Shown here piece by piece: positions 8,002 through 14,892 of a stretch of DNA of 32,460 bases. This DNA comes from an uncultured Negativicutes bacterium (GTDB lineage Bacteria > Bacillota > Negativicutes > Acidaminococcales > Acidaminococcaceae), in the NCBI GenBank assembly GCA_937926555.1, contig CALAZX010000218.1, forward strand, positions 1 to 32,460. Reading direction: 5' to 3'. A program made the translations under genes and the position numbers. The notes beneath the pieces were generated by a model. That model did not search any database and had not been told where the DNA came from. It saw only the letters and a list, made by a program, of their open reading frames with translations. How positions within the stretch are numbered: the stretch's first letter is position 1; each line of letters opens with the position of its first letter.

Positions 8002-8010
8002 GGAAACACA

Positions 8011-9273
8011 ATGAAAAAATCTTTAGTACTGGCAATGGCAATGGCACTGGGCGTGACCGTATCTGCTCATGCGGCAAACCCCTTCTCTGACGTACCGGCA
8101 GGCCACTGGGCTTACGACAGCGTAGCCAAACTGGCCGCTGCAGGCGTGGTTGACGGCTATCCCGACGGCACCTTCCGCGGCGACCGCCTGATGACCCGTT
8201 ATGAGATGGCTCAGATTGTGGCCAAAGCAATGGCGAAAGGCGCCAACGTTGACCGTCTGGCTGCTGAGTTCGCTGACGAGCTGGACGCTCTGGGCGTACG
8301 TGTATCCGCTCTGGAGAAAAAATCCGACAACGTGAAGATCACCGGCGAGATCCGCGGTCACTTCGTACGTTCCAAGAATTTCAAGGCTTTCGCTGACGAT
8401 ACCAAGAAAGAAGAGAGCGGTCTGCGTTCCCGTCTGTATGTGAACGGTTCCATCAACAACAACTGGGATTACGTTGGCAGAATCGAGAACCAGCAGTACT
8501 TCACCAACAACACCGGCGACGAGGAGATTGCTTTCCCCGTAGCTTACGTTACCGGCCGTCTGGGCGGCATGGACGTTACCGCCGGCCGTCAGGACGACTC
8601 CATCGCTGACGGTTACATCTACGATGGCGGCTTCAGCGCAGTGAACGCCTCCTACGGCGACAAATACGTACTGAGCGGCTTCTACGGCCGTCCGGACGAT
8701 GACAACTGCCAGAAACTGGGCTACACCAGATTCTGGGGTGCCGAACTGGCCACCAACACTGACAGCGCCGTTGACGCCAAAGTGGGCTATGTGAAATTCG
8801 AGAACCTGAAAGACAAAACCAATGCGAAAGCTGTAGACACCTGGGGCCTGAAAAAAGCCAAAGACGTGAAAGACGGCAACGGCATCTGGTATGCGGGCGC
8901 TGACTTCAAGCTGGGCGAAGACGTTGTGGTGAACGGCATGTACCTGAAATCCGACGTTGAGACCAACTTCAAGGACGACGGCTATGTGGCAGGCCTGGAA
9001 ATTAAAGGCGCCGAAGCCGCTGAACCCGGTTCCTGGGGCCTGTACGCCAACTACTACCGCCAGGGCGCTCCCACCATCGTGGCTCACACCATCGACGGCA
9101 AATGGGACTTCGCAGGCGGCTTCAAAGGCTACCGTGTAGGCGGCAATGTGGCTCTGGCCAAGAACGTTGTGCTGGACGTTGCTTACTACGACACCAAGGC
9201 TATTGAGAAGAAACTGAACGAAGGCGAAGAAAAAGACAAAGTGATCTACTCCGAGCTGACCTTCACTTTCTGA
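8011..9273 (+). CDS. SLH-domain outer-membrane beta-barrel protein (OmpM/Mep45 type)
   Basis: A major outer-membrane protein that tethers the outer membrane to the cell wall. The 420-aa precursor starts with a signal peptide (MKKSLVLAMAMALG, cleavage probably after SAHA at residue 21). One SLH domain follows at about 23-80 (FSDVPAGHWAYDSVAKLAAAG, GYPDGTFRGDR, TRYEMAQIVAKA). A short heptad-like helix at about 88-107 (DELDALGVRVSALEKK) resembles the coiled-coil spacer of OmpM proteins. The rest is aromatic/glycine-rich alternating strands, ending in TFTF with the C-terminal Phe of outer-membrane barrels. In Negativicutes such SLH domains bind polyamine-modified peptidoglycan. It has its own promoter and a perfect GAAGGAGG ribosome site, and is probably highly expressed. 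Porin activity is inferred from the family. Confidence 0.93.
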   Translation: MKKSLVLAMAMALGVTVSAHAANPFSDVPAGHWAYDSVAKLAAAGVVDGYPDGTFRGDRLMTRYEMAQIVAKAMAKGANVDRLAAEFADELDALGVRVSALEKKSDNVKITGEIRGHFVRSKNFKAFADDTKKEESGLRSRLYVNGSINNNWDYVGRIENQQYFTNNTGDEEIAFPVAYVTGRLGGMDVTAGRQDDSIADGYIYDGGFSAVNASYGDKYVLSGFYGRPDDDNCQKLGYTRFWGAELATNTDSAVDAKVGYVKFENLKDKTNAKAVDTWGLKKAKDVKDGNGIWYAGADFKLGEDVVVNGMYLKSDVETNFKDDGYVAGLEIKGAEAAEPGSWGLYANYYRQGAPTIVAHTIDGKWDFAGGFKGYRVGGNVALAKNVVLDVAYYDTKAIEKKLNEGEEKDKVIYSELTFTF

Positions 9274-9338
9274 TCTGAGGGCTTGAGGCATCACGGTCCG
9301 AGGGCTTGTCCCGATAGGTCCGGACATTGAAAAACAGA

Positions 9339-9371
9339 ATGGGGAACCGCCTTGGGCGTTCCCCATTTTTT
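9339..9371 (+). terminator. Terminator after the SLH porin
   Basis: ATGGGGAAC pairs with GTTCCCCAT around an 11-nt GC-rich apex, followed by a T run to 9371. Confidence 0.9.
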
Positions 9372-9395
9372 AATTATGGTAAGAGTGAAAAGTAT

Positions 9396-9424
9396 TTGAA
9401 TTTCCGTTGTCATTATGTTATAAT
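9396..9424 (+). promoter_or_regulatory. Promoter of exbB-exbD-tonB
   Basis: TTGAAT (9396-9401) and a perfect TATAAT (9419-9424) are separated by 17 bp, with the Fur-like box directly downstream. Confidence 0.8.
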
Positions 9425-9425
9425 C

Positions 9426-9444
9426 CCTAATGATAATCACTACC
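9426..9444 (+). promoter_or_regulatory. Fur box at the exbB transcription start
   Basis: TAATGATAATCACTACC (9428-9444) matches 15 of the last 17 positions of the classical 19-bp Fur consensus GATAATGATAATCATTATC. It lies immediately after the -10 hexamer, where Fur-Fe2+ binding would block transcription. It predicts iron-repressed expression of the TonB system. Confidence 0.75.
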
Positions 9445-9587
9445 ACTATTTTTCCGCGACTGAAGCGCGACGATTTTATAGCCAAGGAGGGAGCCTGCGG
9501 TAAAACACGGTGGTATCAAAGAGGGTTTCAAGACAGCGGATGGGGTTGCTGCTGTCATTATTTTTATTTAACGGAGGTTTTTTTGAA

Positions 9588-10253
9588 ATGAACATTTTTG
9601 CGACAGGTTTGGATTATTTTGTTAAAGGCGGTCCGGTCATGTACCCGCTGCTGCTGTGCTCCATCGCTGCGGTAGCGATTTCTGTGGAACGGTACAAGTT
9701 TTTCAAGAAGGCGGACAGCGGCCGCGCTTTCACAAAAGAATTCTGCAGTTACATTGAGAATGACGACTGGTATGACGCAAAACAGCTGGCGGACAGCACC
9801 CAGGGCGAGATTGCCAAACTGGCCACCATCGTTATGGCCCGTCATGGCCGGTTCGAGCGTCTGGAGAGCTTTGTAAGCGCCAGAGCGGAACGCGCACTGG
9901 ACAAGTTCGAGCGGCATCTGTCCTATCTGAATGTCATTGTCACCCTGGCGCCTGTACTTGGTCTGCTGGGTACCGTAACCGGCATGATCGGTTCTTTCAA
10001 CAACTTCAACCAGCGTATGGACAATCCGCTGGCTGTAACCGCCGGTATCGGCGAGGCGCTGATCACCACCGTGTTCGGCCTCTGCATCTCCATTGTCGCC
10101 ATCTGCATGTACGCTTACTTCATGAAACGGCTGAAAGAGATCACCCTGAATCTGCAGGAGATGGGCAACACCCTGCTGGAGGCTATCTCCAAGAATCTGG
10201 ATTGCAAGAGCGGACGGATGGATGTTGAGGATGAAACGGAAGGGAATGTATAA
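9588..10253 (+). CDS. exbB: Biopolymer transport protein ExbB (MotA/TolQ/ExbB proton channel)
   Basis: ExbB pentamers form the inner-membrane proton channel that, with ExbD, powers TonB. The protein has three membrane spans: about 10-32 (PVMYPLLLCSIAAVAISVER), about 120-140 (VIVTLAPVLGLLGTVTGMI) and about 160-185 (ALITTVFGLCISIVAICMYAY). The TLAPVLGLLGTVTGMI segment is the MotA/TolQ/ExbB signature. I place the start at ATG 9588 behind CGGAGG (9572-9577), giving 221 aa, rather than at the in-frame GTG 9510. It is the first gene of a tight operon, with exbD starting 3 bases after its stop. Iron control is predicted from the Fur box. Confidence 0.93.
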   Translation: MNIFATGLDYFVKGGPVMYPLLLCSIAAVAISVERYKFFKKADSGRAFTKEFCSYIENDDWYDAKQLADSTQGEIAKLATIVMARHGRFERLESFVSARAERALDKFERHLSYLNVIVTLAPVLGLLGTVTGMIGSFNNFNQRMDNPLAVTAGIGEALITTVFGLCISIVAICMYAYFMKRLKEITLNLQEMGNTLLEAISKNLDCKSGRMDVEDETEGNV

Positions 10254-10256
10254 GCA

Positions 10257-10673
10257 ATGATCAAACTGAGAGACCGCAGTCGTAAATCGCCTGAGATTAT
10301 GCTCAGTCCGATGATCGACATGATGTTCCTGCTGCTGATATTCTTCATTGTCAGCACCATGTATATGAGTGAGCTGCGGACCATCCCTGTGAAGCTGCCG
10401 GTAGCGACCCAGACCCAGACCCAGACGGCCAACCGTTTCACGGTGACCATCAAGGCGGACGGCGCATACTGGCTGGGGGACCAGCTTATCGACAAATATG
10501 ATCTGATGGCGCGTGCCAAGGCGGAGCAGAAGAAAGACAAGATGTTCGCCGTTGTCATCCGGGCTGACGAGGACATCCAGTACCGGGCTGTCATCAGCCT
10601 GCTGGACGACTTCAAGAAAGCCGGTATCGCACGTGTGGGGTTGGCTACTGATAAGGATGCTGTGAAAAAATGA
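10257..10673 (+). CDS. exbD: Biopolymer transport protein ExbD/TolR
   Basis: A single-span inner-membrane partner of ExbB. A cytoplasmic N-terminus (MIKLRDRSRKSPEIMLSPMID) leads into the membrane segment MMFLLLIFFIVSTMYM. The Asp of SPMIDMMF is the protonatable residue of ExbD/TolR. A periplasmic domain of about 95 residues follows, with the usual sequence ...VVIRADEDIQYRAVISLLDDFKKAGI. The 138-aa length is typical. ATG at 10257 follows exbB by 3 bp, and the stop overlaps the tonB start (ATGA), indicating translational coupling. A small ACCCAG triplicate encodes TQTQTQT at the start of the periplasmic part. Confidence 0.93.
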   Translation: MIKLRDRSRKSPEIMLSPMIDMMFLLLIFFIVSTMYMSELRTIPVKLPVATQTQTQTANRFTVTIKADGAYWLGDQLIDKYDLMARAKAEQKKDKMFAVVIRADEDIQYRAVISLLDDFKKAGIARVGLATDKDAVKK

Positions 10674-11344
10674 TGAATGATGACGCCAAGAAAGGGCTCG
10701 TCTACTCCATCATCTTCCATATCATCTGTCTGGCCCTGGTCGGCGCGCTGGCATTGTGCAATTTCCACAATGTGGATCCCGAACCCATCTACGACGTGGC
10801 ACTGATGGGCGGCAGTGACGAGGACATCGGCGAGGACCAGCCGGAACAGCAGGAAGAAGAGGTTGAGGAGGAAGAAGAAGAGGAGATAGTTCCTGAGCCT
10901 GATGACATAGTTGAAGAAAAAGAAGTGAAAGAGGTCAAGCCGAAACAGGTTGTGAAGACCAAGAAGACCGTGAAGACCCACAGCAAAGGTGGGGGAGGCG
11001 GTGGCGGTAAAGGTACCGGCACCGGTAAGGGTGTAGGGGCCGGCAATGCCGACGAAGGCATCCAGAAACCCGCTGTGGCTCCCAGAGTCACCCGCTCCGG
11101 ACGTGTGGTCTATCCGGATTCCGCAAGACGCGCCGGTATCGAAGGCACGCCTGTGATCCGTTTCCTGGTAGGCAAGGCCGGCAATGTGGAGGATTTCAGC
11201 CTGGTGCGTTCCTCCGGAAGCAACGACCTGGACCGCGCCGCCATGAACGCGGCTGCCGGATTCCGATTCTCTCCCGGCATGGACCAGTATGGCAGACCAA
11301 TCCGCTGCTACGCATATCAGGGGATCACGTTCCGCCTGAGATAG
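10670..11344 (+). CDS. tonB: Energy transducer TonB
   Basis: TonB spans the periplasm and passes proton-motive energy to outer-membrane receptors. The 224-aa protein has an N-terminal membrane anchor (about 12-32, YSIIFHIICLALVGALAL). A highly charged linker follows: an acidic Glu run at about 60-85, then EVKEVKPKQ. A glycine-rich stretch comes next, then a C-terminal TonB domain (about 140-224) with YPDSARRAGIEGTPVIRFLV, GNVEDFSLVRSSGSNDLDRAA and a final ITFRLR strand. The linker has few prolines and is instead Glu/Lys and Gly rich, unlike the Pro-Lys/Glu-Pro rod of enterobacterial TonB. The start at 10670 overlaps the exbD stop; 10673 is an alternative. No TonB-dependent receptor lies in the window. 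Confidence 0.92.
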   Translation: MMNDDAKKGLVYSIIFHIICLALVGALALCNFHNVDPEPIYDVALMGGSDEDIGEDQPEQQEEEVEEEEEEEIVPEPDDIVEEKEVKEVKPKQVVKTKKTVKTHSKGGGGGGGKGTGTGKGVGAGNADEGIQKPAVAPRVTRSGRVVYPDSARRAGIEGTPVIRFLVGKAGNVEDFSLVRSSGSNDLDRAAMNAAAGFRFSPGMDQYGRPIRCYAYQGITFRLR

Positions 11345-11368
11345 ACTCCGTTAAAATGAGATATGACG

Positions 11369-11384
11369 CAACCTGCGCAGGTTG
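11369..11384 (+). other. 16-bp perfect palindrome after tonB
   Basis: CAACCTGCGCAGGTTG reads identically on both strands. It lies 25 bp after the tonB stop and just before the terminator. It may be an additional RNA stem or a protein-binding site; I cannot tell which. Confidence 0.5.
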
Positions 11385-11390
11385 TGTGAT

Positions 11391-11431
11391 GAGGGCTGTG
11401 GAGGCAGTATGTCTCCGCAGTCCTCTTTTTT
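11391..11431 (+). terminator. Terminator of the exbB-exbD-tonB operon
   Basis: GAGGGCTGTGGAG pairs with CTCCGCAGTCCTC (two G-T pairs), then six T. Confidence 0.9.
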
Positions 11432-11527
11432 GTCTGTATCTGCGTATCCTGGAGTACGGTATACAATATTCTTGAAGCAGTACAGCCTGTTTCCTGCGAA
11501 AGTGTAACGGATGTAACATATTTATCT

Positions 11528-11556
11528 TTGCAACCCATGGTGGAATGCTATATAAT
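11528..11556 (+). promoter_or_regulatory. Promoter of the aminotransferase gene
   Basis: TTGCAA (11528-11533) and a perfect TATAAT (11551-11556) with a 17-bp spacer. The leader to the ATG at 11628 is about 65 nt. Confidence 0.8.
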
Positions 11557-11627
11557 GAAGATTAGAATGAATGTTTGGAAGGTTTACTGACATTCTGTCA
11601 AATATTATAGAAAAGGGGATTTGTGTA

Positions 11628-12818
11628 ATGAAAATTTCTGAACGTGTACAGGGTTTGACTACCTCTCCGATCCGTAAACTGGCGCCGTATGCGCAGGCTG
11701 CCGAGGCTGCAGGGAAAAAGGTGTACCATCTGAACATCGGCCAGCCCGATATCGCCACCTCTCCCAAATTCATGGAAGCTATCCGCAAGTTCGACAAGAA
11801 AGTGGTGGCTTACGGCCAGTCCCAGGGCGACAAAGCGCTGATTGAGGCCATTCAGAAATACTATGCCGGCTGGGGCATCGACTTCAAGGAGAACAACATC
11901 TATATCACCAACGGCGGCAGTGAGGCGCTGATGTTCGCGGCGCTGGCTCTCTGCGACCCCGGTGACGAGATTGTGGTTTTCGAGCCGTTCTACGCAAACT
12001 ACAACAGCTTCGCCAAGATCGCCAACGCGAAGATTGTGGCTATTCCCACCCAGGCTGAGGAAGGTTACAGACTGCCGGACGAAGCCACTATCGAGAAATA
12101 TATCACGGACCGCACCCGCGCCATCCTGCTGACCAACCCCGGCAATCCTACCGGCGTTGTCTACAGCAAAGAGGAGATGCAGCGCATTGTCAATGTGGTG
12201 CTGAGACACGACATCGCCCTGATCGCCGACGAAGTGTACCGTGAGTTCGTCTATGACGGCGAATACACCAGCTTCGGCGAGTTCAAGGAGCTGCTCAACA
12301 ACCTGATCATGATCGACTCCGTATCCAAGCGCTTCAGCGCCTGCGGTGCCCGTATCGGCTGCATCGCCACCAAGAACGAGGCGCTGTGCAAAGAGCTGAT
12401 CAAGCTCTGCCAGGGCCGCCTGTGCTGCCCCACCATCGAGCAGGTAGGCGCTGCAGCCCTGTATGACACACCGAAATCCTACTATGAGGAAGTCAACGAG
12501 GAATACAAACGCCGCCGCGACACCATCGCAGCCGGTCTGAAGAAGATTCCCGGACTGATTTCCGCACAGCCGAAAGGCGCATTCTATGTCATGGTGAAAC
12601 TGCCGGTGGATGACGCCGAGAAATTCGCCATCTGGATGCTGGACACCTTCGAGGAGAACGGTGAGACCGTGATGATCGCTCCCGGCAACGGCTTCTACGC
12701 CACCCCGGGCAAAGGCGTGGACGAAGCCCGTCTGGCTTACGTCCTGTGCTGCGAGGACCTGGAACGCGCTATCGACCTGCTGGCTAAAGGCCTCCAGGCT
12801 TATCCCGGCAGAAAATAA
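11628..12818 (+). CDS. Pyridoxal-phosphate aminotransferase, class I/II (aspartate aminotransferase-like)
   Basis: A fold-type I PLP enzyme that moves amino groups between amino acids and 2-oxo acids. In this 396-aa protein the key residues are the NPGNPTG motif at 170-176, Asp201 and Tyr204 in ALIADEVYREF, the Schiff-base lysine Lys234 in DSVSKRFSACGARIG, and Arg242. An arginine near the C-terminus (EARLAYV) fits the substrate carboxylate site. I start at ATG 11628 behind AAAAGGGGA; an upstream in-frame ATG at 11571 lies inside the leader and has no good ribosome site. The gene is monocistronic, with its own promoter and terminator. The exact substrate (aspartate, aromatic or branched-chain) cannot be told from sequence alone. 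Confidence 0.92.
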   Translation: MKISERVQGLTTSPIRKLAPYAQAAEAAGKKVYHLNIGQPDIATSPKFMEAIRKFDKKVVAYGQSQGDKALIEAIQKYYAGWGIDFKENNIYITNGGSEALMFAALALCDPGDEIVVFEPFYANYNSFAKIANAKIVAIPTQAEEGYRLPDEATIEKYITDRTRAILLTNPGNPTGVVYSKEEMQRIVNVVLRHDIALIADEVYREFVYDGEYTSFGEFKELLNNLIMIDSVSKRFSACGARIGCIATKNEALCKELIKLCQGRLCCPTIEQVGAAALYDTPKSYYEEVNEEYKRRRDTIAAGLKKIPGLISAQPKGAFYVMVKLPVDDAEKFAIWMLDTFEENGETVMIAPGNGFYATPGKGVDEARLAYVLCCEDLERAIDLLAKGLQAYPGRK

Positions 12819-12874
12819 TTTCCCGGATGGGGAAGCGGGGATATCCCGTTTCTGACGGATTGAGAACTGAATTC

Positions 12875-12905
12875 AAGGCGGCTCCGCTGGGGGCCGCCTT
12901 CTTGC
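12875..12905 (+). terminator. Terminator after the aminotransferase gene
   Basis: AAGGCGGC (12875-12882) pairs with GCCGCCTT (12893-12900) around a 10-nt loop, followed by a short weak T tract (CTTGCT). Confidence 0.7.
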
Positions 12906-13016
12906 TATGCGTCCGCGGCCGTGGTCATTGCGGATGTCCTATGCGGTATAGCATGCATAGGTGTCATGGGGACGTATCAGCTATACCGGATTGAAGAGGA
13001 AGAAAAGAGGCTGCTT

Positions 13017-13586
13017 ATGGAGAATATGACGAAAGAGGAGAAACTGGCGAAGCTGGTGGAGAAGGCCAAGGAGCTGGGGGCCACCGACGCCAAGATCATC
13101 CGGGTGGATACCATCCGCACCGGGGCATGGACCCGCTGGAAATGCCAGTTCGGCTGTCCCAACTACGGCAAGCGCTGGACCTGCCCGCCCCGGGTGCCCG
13201 GTTACGAGGAGACCCAGCGTTTCCTGTCGGAGTACACCGACGGCATGCTGGTACAGTTCACCTGCCACCTGACCAGCGAGGATATCGCCAACTATGACGA
13301 GAAGGACCGCATCACCAGCAACAAGATCGGCAAGATCATGGTGGATCTGGAGCGGGAGGCCTTCCTGCTGAACTGGTACAAGGCCTTCGGCATGAAAGGC
13401 GGCACCTGCCGGCTCTGCGAGACCTGCAACGAGGAGCACTGCAACCATCCCCGGGAGGCACGGCCCTCCATGGAGGCGGTGGGCATCGATGTGTTCGCCT
13501 TCGCCAGGGACCACGGCTATCCGGCGGACGTGATTGACAGCTCCTGCCGGGAGTTCAAGATTTATTGCCTGCTTCTGATTGACTGA
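13017..13586 (+). CDS. Cysteine-rich DUF2284-type metal-binding protein
   Basis: This 189-aa protein has the layout of the DUF2284 family, presumed metal- or Fe-S-binding proteins of unknown role, common in anaerobes. Cysteines come in two clusters: WKCQFGCPNYGKRWTCPP near 40-60, and CRLCETCNEEHCNHP near 135-150. One more lies in SSCREFKIYC close to the end. I choose ATG 13017, six bases after AAAAGAGG, over the in-frame GTG at 12921, which would add a 32-residue hydrophobic lead with no ribosome site. It stands alone between terminators. No signal peptide or membrane span is seen, so it is probably cytoplasmic. Biochemical function is unknown. Confidence 0.85.
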   Translation: MENMTKEEKLAKLVEKAKELGATDAKIIRVDTIRTGAWTRWKCQFGCPNYGKRWTCPPRVPGYEETQRFLSEYTDGMLVQFTCHLTSEDIANYDEKDRITSNKIGKIMVDLEREAFLLNWYKAFGMKGGTCRLCETCNEEHCNHPREARPSMEAVGIDVFAFARDHGYPADVIDSSCREFKIYCLLLID

Positions 13587-13601
13587 TGAAAAAAGTAAAA
13601 C

Positions 13602-13635
13602 AAGACCCATGCGGCGGAAGGCTGCATGGGTCTTT
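13602..13635 (+). terminator. Terminator 1 after the DUF2284 gene
   Basis: AAGACCCATGC and GCATGGGTCTT form an 11-bp perfect stem followed by TTTT. Confidence 0.88.
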
Positions 13636-13653
13636 TCGCATAAGGACAAAAAA

Positions 13654-13690
13654 GCCCCACGCAGCGGAATGTCTGCATGGGGTTCTTTTT
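13654..13690 (+). terminator. Terminator 2, a diverged copy of terminator 1
   Basis: GCCCCACGCAG pairs with CTGCATGGGGT apart from one C-A mismatch, followed by TTCTTTTT. Its sequence (CCCAYGCRGCGGAA...CTGCATGGG) mirrors terminator 1, so the element was probably duplicated. Confidence 0.8.
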
Positions 13691-13727
13691 CTTGTGGAGC
13701 TATAGCTTATTATCTTATGGATAATTA

Positions 13728-13761
13728 GAAAAGCCTGCGGCAGGCGGGCCGCAGGCTTTTC
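13728..13761 (-). terminator. Long perfect hairpin, probable bidirectional terminator (serves aldolase gene)
   Basis: GAAAAGCCTGCGGC and its exact reverse complement GCCGCAGGCTTTTC are separated by 6 nt. The stem carries terminal A/T runs on both sides and so can stop transcription on either strand. It lies 108 bp beyond the minus-strand aldolase stop. Confidence 0.75.
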
Positions 13762-13776
13762 CAGTATCTATTGTGT

Positions 13777-13846
13777 GCCGCCGCATGGAGGATATTATGC
13801 CCCGTAGTACACAGATACGGGGAGGATTTTTCATGCGGATTGCGGC
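13777..13846. other. Structured intergenic element with nested inverted repeats
   Basis: The outer arms are GCCGCCGCATG (13777-13787) and CATGCGGATTGCGGC (13832-13846); CCGCATG/CATGCGG is perfect and a further GCCG/CGGC pair adds to it. Inside lies a second perfect stem, CCCCGTA (13800-13806) with TACGGGG (13816-13822). The structure lies just past the 3' end of the aldolase gene and could be its 3' untranslated structure or a small RNA. No known RNA family is recognised. Confidence 0.45.
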
Positions 13847-13869
13847 CATCATTGGGGTGTGCCGGAAGC

Positions 13870-14799
13870 TCAGGCTCTGCCGGAGCAGTTCAGCACGTCT
13901 CTCATCTTATGGGCCACCATGGCCTTGATGGCGTCTCTGGCAGGGCCCAGGTATTTACGGGGGTCAAATTCTTCCGGATGCTCAACCAGGTATTTCCGCA
14001 CGGAAGCGGTCATGGCCAGGCGCAGGTCCGTATCGATATTGATCTTGCAGACACCGAAGGTGCCGGCTTTCAGCAGCATGTCTTCGGGAACGCCCTGTGC
14101 GCCGTCGATCTTGCCGCCATACTTGTTGCATTCCTCCACGAAAGAGGGGATGACGGTGGATGCGCCGTGGAGCACCAGGGGGAAGTCCGGCAGGAGTTTC
14201 GTGATTTTCTCCAGACGGGCGAAATCCAGTTCCGGTTTGCCTTTGAACTTGTAGGCGCCGTGGCTGGTGCCGATGGCGATTGCCAGGCTGTCCACGCCGG
14301 TACGCTCGACAAACTCCACTGCCTGGTCCGGATCGGTGTAGGTAGCGTCTTTTGTGTTGACCTTCACAGCGTCTTCCACGCCGGCCAGCTTGCCCAGCTC
14401 GGCCTCAACCACAACGCCTTTGTTGTGGGCGTATTCGACAACGCGTCTGGTCAGTTCTATATTCTCTTCGAAAGGATATTTGGAGCCGTCGATCATGACG
14501 GAGGTGAACCCGCCGTCCACACATTCCTTGCAGATTTCGAAGTCGGCGCCGTGGTCCAGATGGAGGGCGATGGGCAGGCCGGTGTCTTCGATAGCGGCCT
14601 CCACCAGCTTGCGCAGGTAGATGTGTTTGGCGTATTTACGCGCGCCTGCGGAAACCTGCAGGATCAGGGGGGCTTTCTCCTCCTGAGCGGCTTCCACAAT
14701 GCCCTGGATGATCTCCATGTTGTTCACGTTGAAAGCGCCTACCGCATAGCCGCCTTCATAAGCTTTTCTGAACATTTCTTTCGTTGTTACCAATGGCAT
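13870..14799 (-). CDS. fba: Fructose-1,6-bisphosphate aldolase, class II
   Basis: A zinc-dependent aldolase that splits fructose-1,6-bisphosphate into glyceraldehyde-3-phosphate and dihydroxyacetone phosphate in glycolysis/gluconeogenesis. The 309-aa length matches the class IIB type. Visible motifs include AVGAFNVNNME near the N-terminus, ALHLDHG near 78-84 (catalytic Asp and zinc His), EAELGKLAG (family acidic segment), GTSHGAYKFKG and LHGAS (zinc histidines), and KINIDTDLR for phosphate binding. I start at MPLVTTKEMF (complement of 14797-14799) behind AAGGAGG at 14809-14815; a further upstream in-frame ATG at 14841 has no comparable site. A related tagatose-bisphosphate aldolase role cannot be fully excluded. 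Confidence 0.94.
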   Translation of the reverse strand: MPLVTTKEMFRKAYEGGYAVGAFNVNNMEIIQGIVEAAQEEKAPLILQVSAGARKYAKHIYLRKLVEAAIEDTGLPIALHLDHGADFEICKECVDGGFTSVMIDGSKYPFEENIELTRRVVEYAHNKGVVVEAELGKLAGVEDAVKVNTKDATYTDPDQAVEFVERTGVDSLAIAIGTSHGAYKFKGKPELDFARLEKITKLLPDFPLVLHGASTVIPSFVEECNKYGGKIDGAQGVPEDMLLKAGTFGVCKINIDTDLRLAMTASVRKYLVEHPEEFDPRKYLGPARDAIKAMVAHKMRDVLNCSGRA

Positions 14800-14815
14800 G
14801 AATAATGACCTCCTT

Positions 14816-14847
14816 GAATTCGCATTTGTATGAATTCGCACTTGTAT
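14816..14847 (-). repeat. Tandem 16-bp direct repeat in the aldolase leader
   Basis: GAATTCGCATTTGTAT (14816-14831) and GAATTCGCACTTGTAT (14832-14847) are adjacent copies differing at one base. They lie between the probable -10 (complement of ATTATA at 14852-14857) and the ribosome site, so they fall at the transcription start or in the early leader. They may be duplicated operator half-sites or a slippage product. Confidence 0.6.
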
Positions 14848-14851
14848 AATT

Positions 14852-14880
14852 ATTATAGCAGGTTTTTGATATAGTGTATA
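14852..14880 (-). promoter_or_regulatory. Probable promoter of fba
   Basis: On the minus strand TATAAT occupies 14857 to 14852, with a weak -35 (TATACA) at 14880 to 14875 and a 17-bp spacer. The -10 is exact and the -35 is poor. Confidence 0.5.
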
Positions 14881-14892
14881 CTACTTTACAAA

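Larger units (their letters stand above)
7703..8010 (+). other. AT-rich gene-free leader region of the SLH porin
   Basis: This interval holds no convincing gene. It contains a good promoter (7825-7853), then an untranslated leader of about 150 nt with several possible stems: GTCCGTGA (about 7915) with TCACGAGGAC (about 7941), the small palindrome CTCGTCACGAG, and a stem that covers the ribosome-binding site. Long structured leaders are common for abundant outer-membrane proteins. Confidence 0.5.
9372..9587 (+). other. Leader of the exbB-exbD-tonB operon
   Basis: No separate gene is supported here. The interval carries a consensus promoter, a Fur-like box at the start of transcription and a leader of about 155 nt. 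An inverted repeat GACAGC (about 9530) and GCTGTC (about 9550) is followed by a T-rich stretch, which could be a weak attenuator. An in-frame GTG at 9510 could extend ExbB by 26 residues, but it lacks a properly spaced ribosome site. Confidence 0.45.

Noticed and set aside
9478..9500. B12-box-like string (AGCCAAGGAGGGAGCCTGC) in the exbB leader
   Set aside because: The rest of a cobalamin riboswitch is absent, and only about 50 nt separate it from the transcription start. The resemblance is probably chance.
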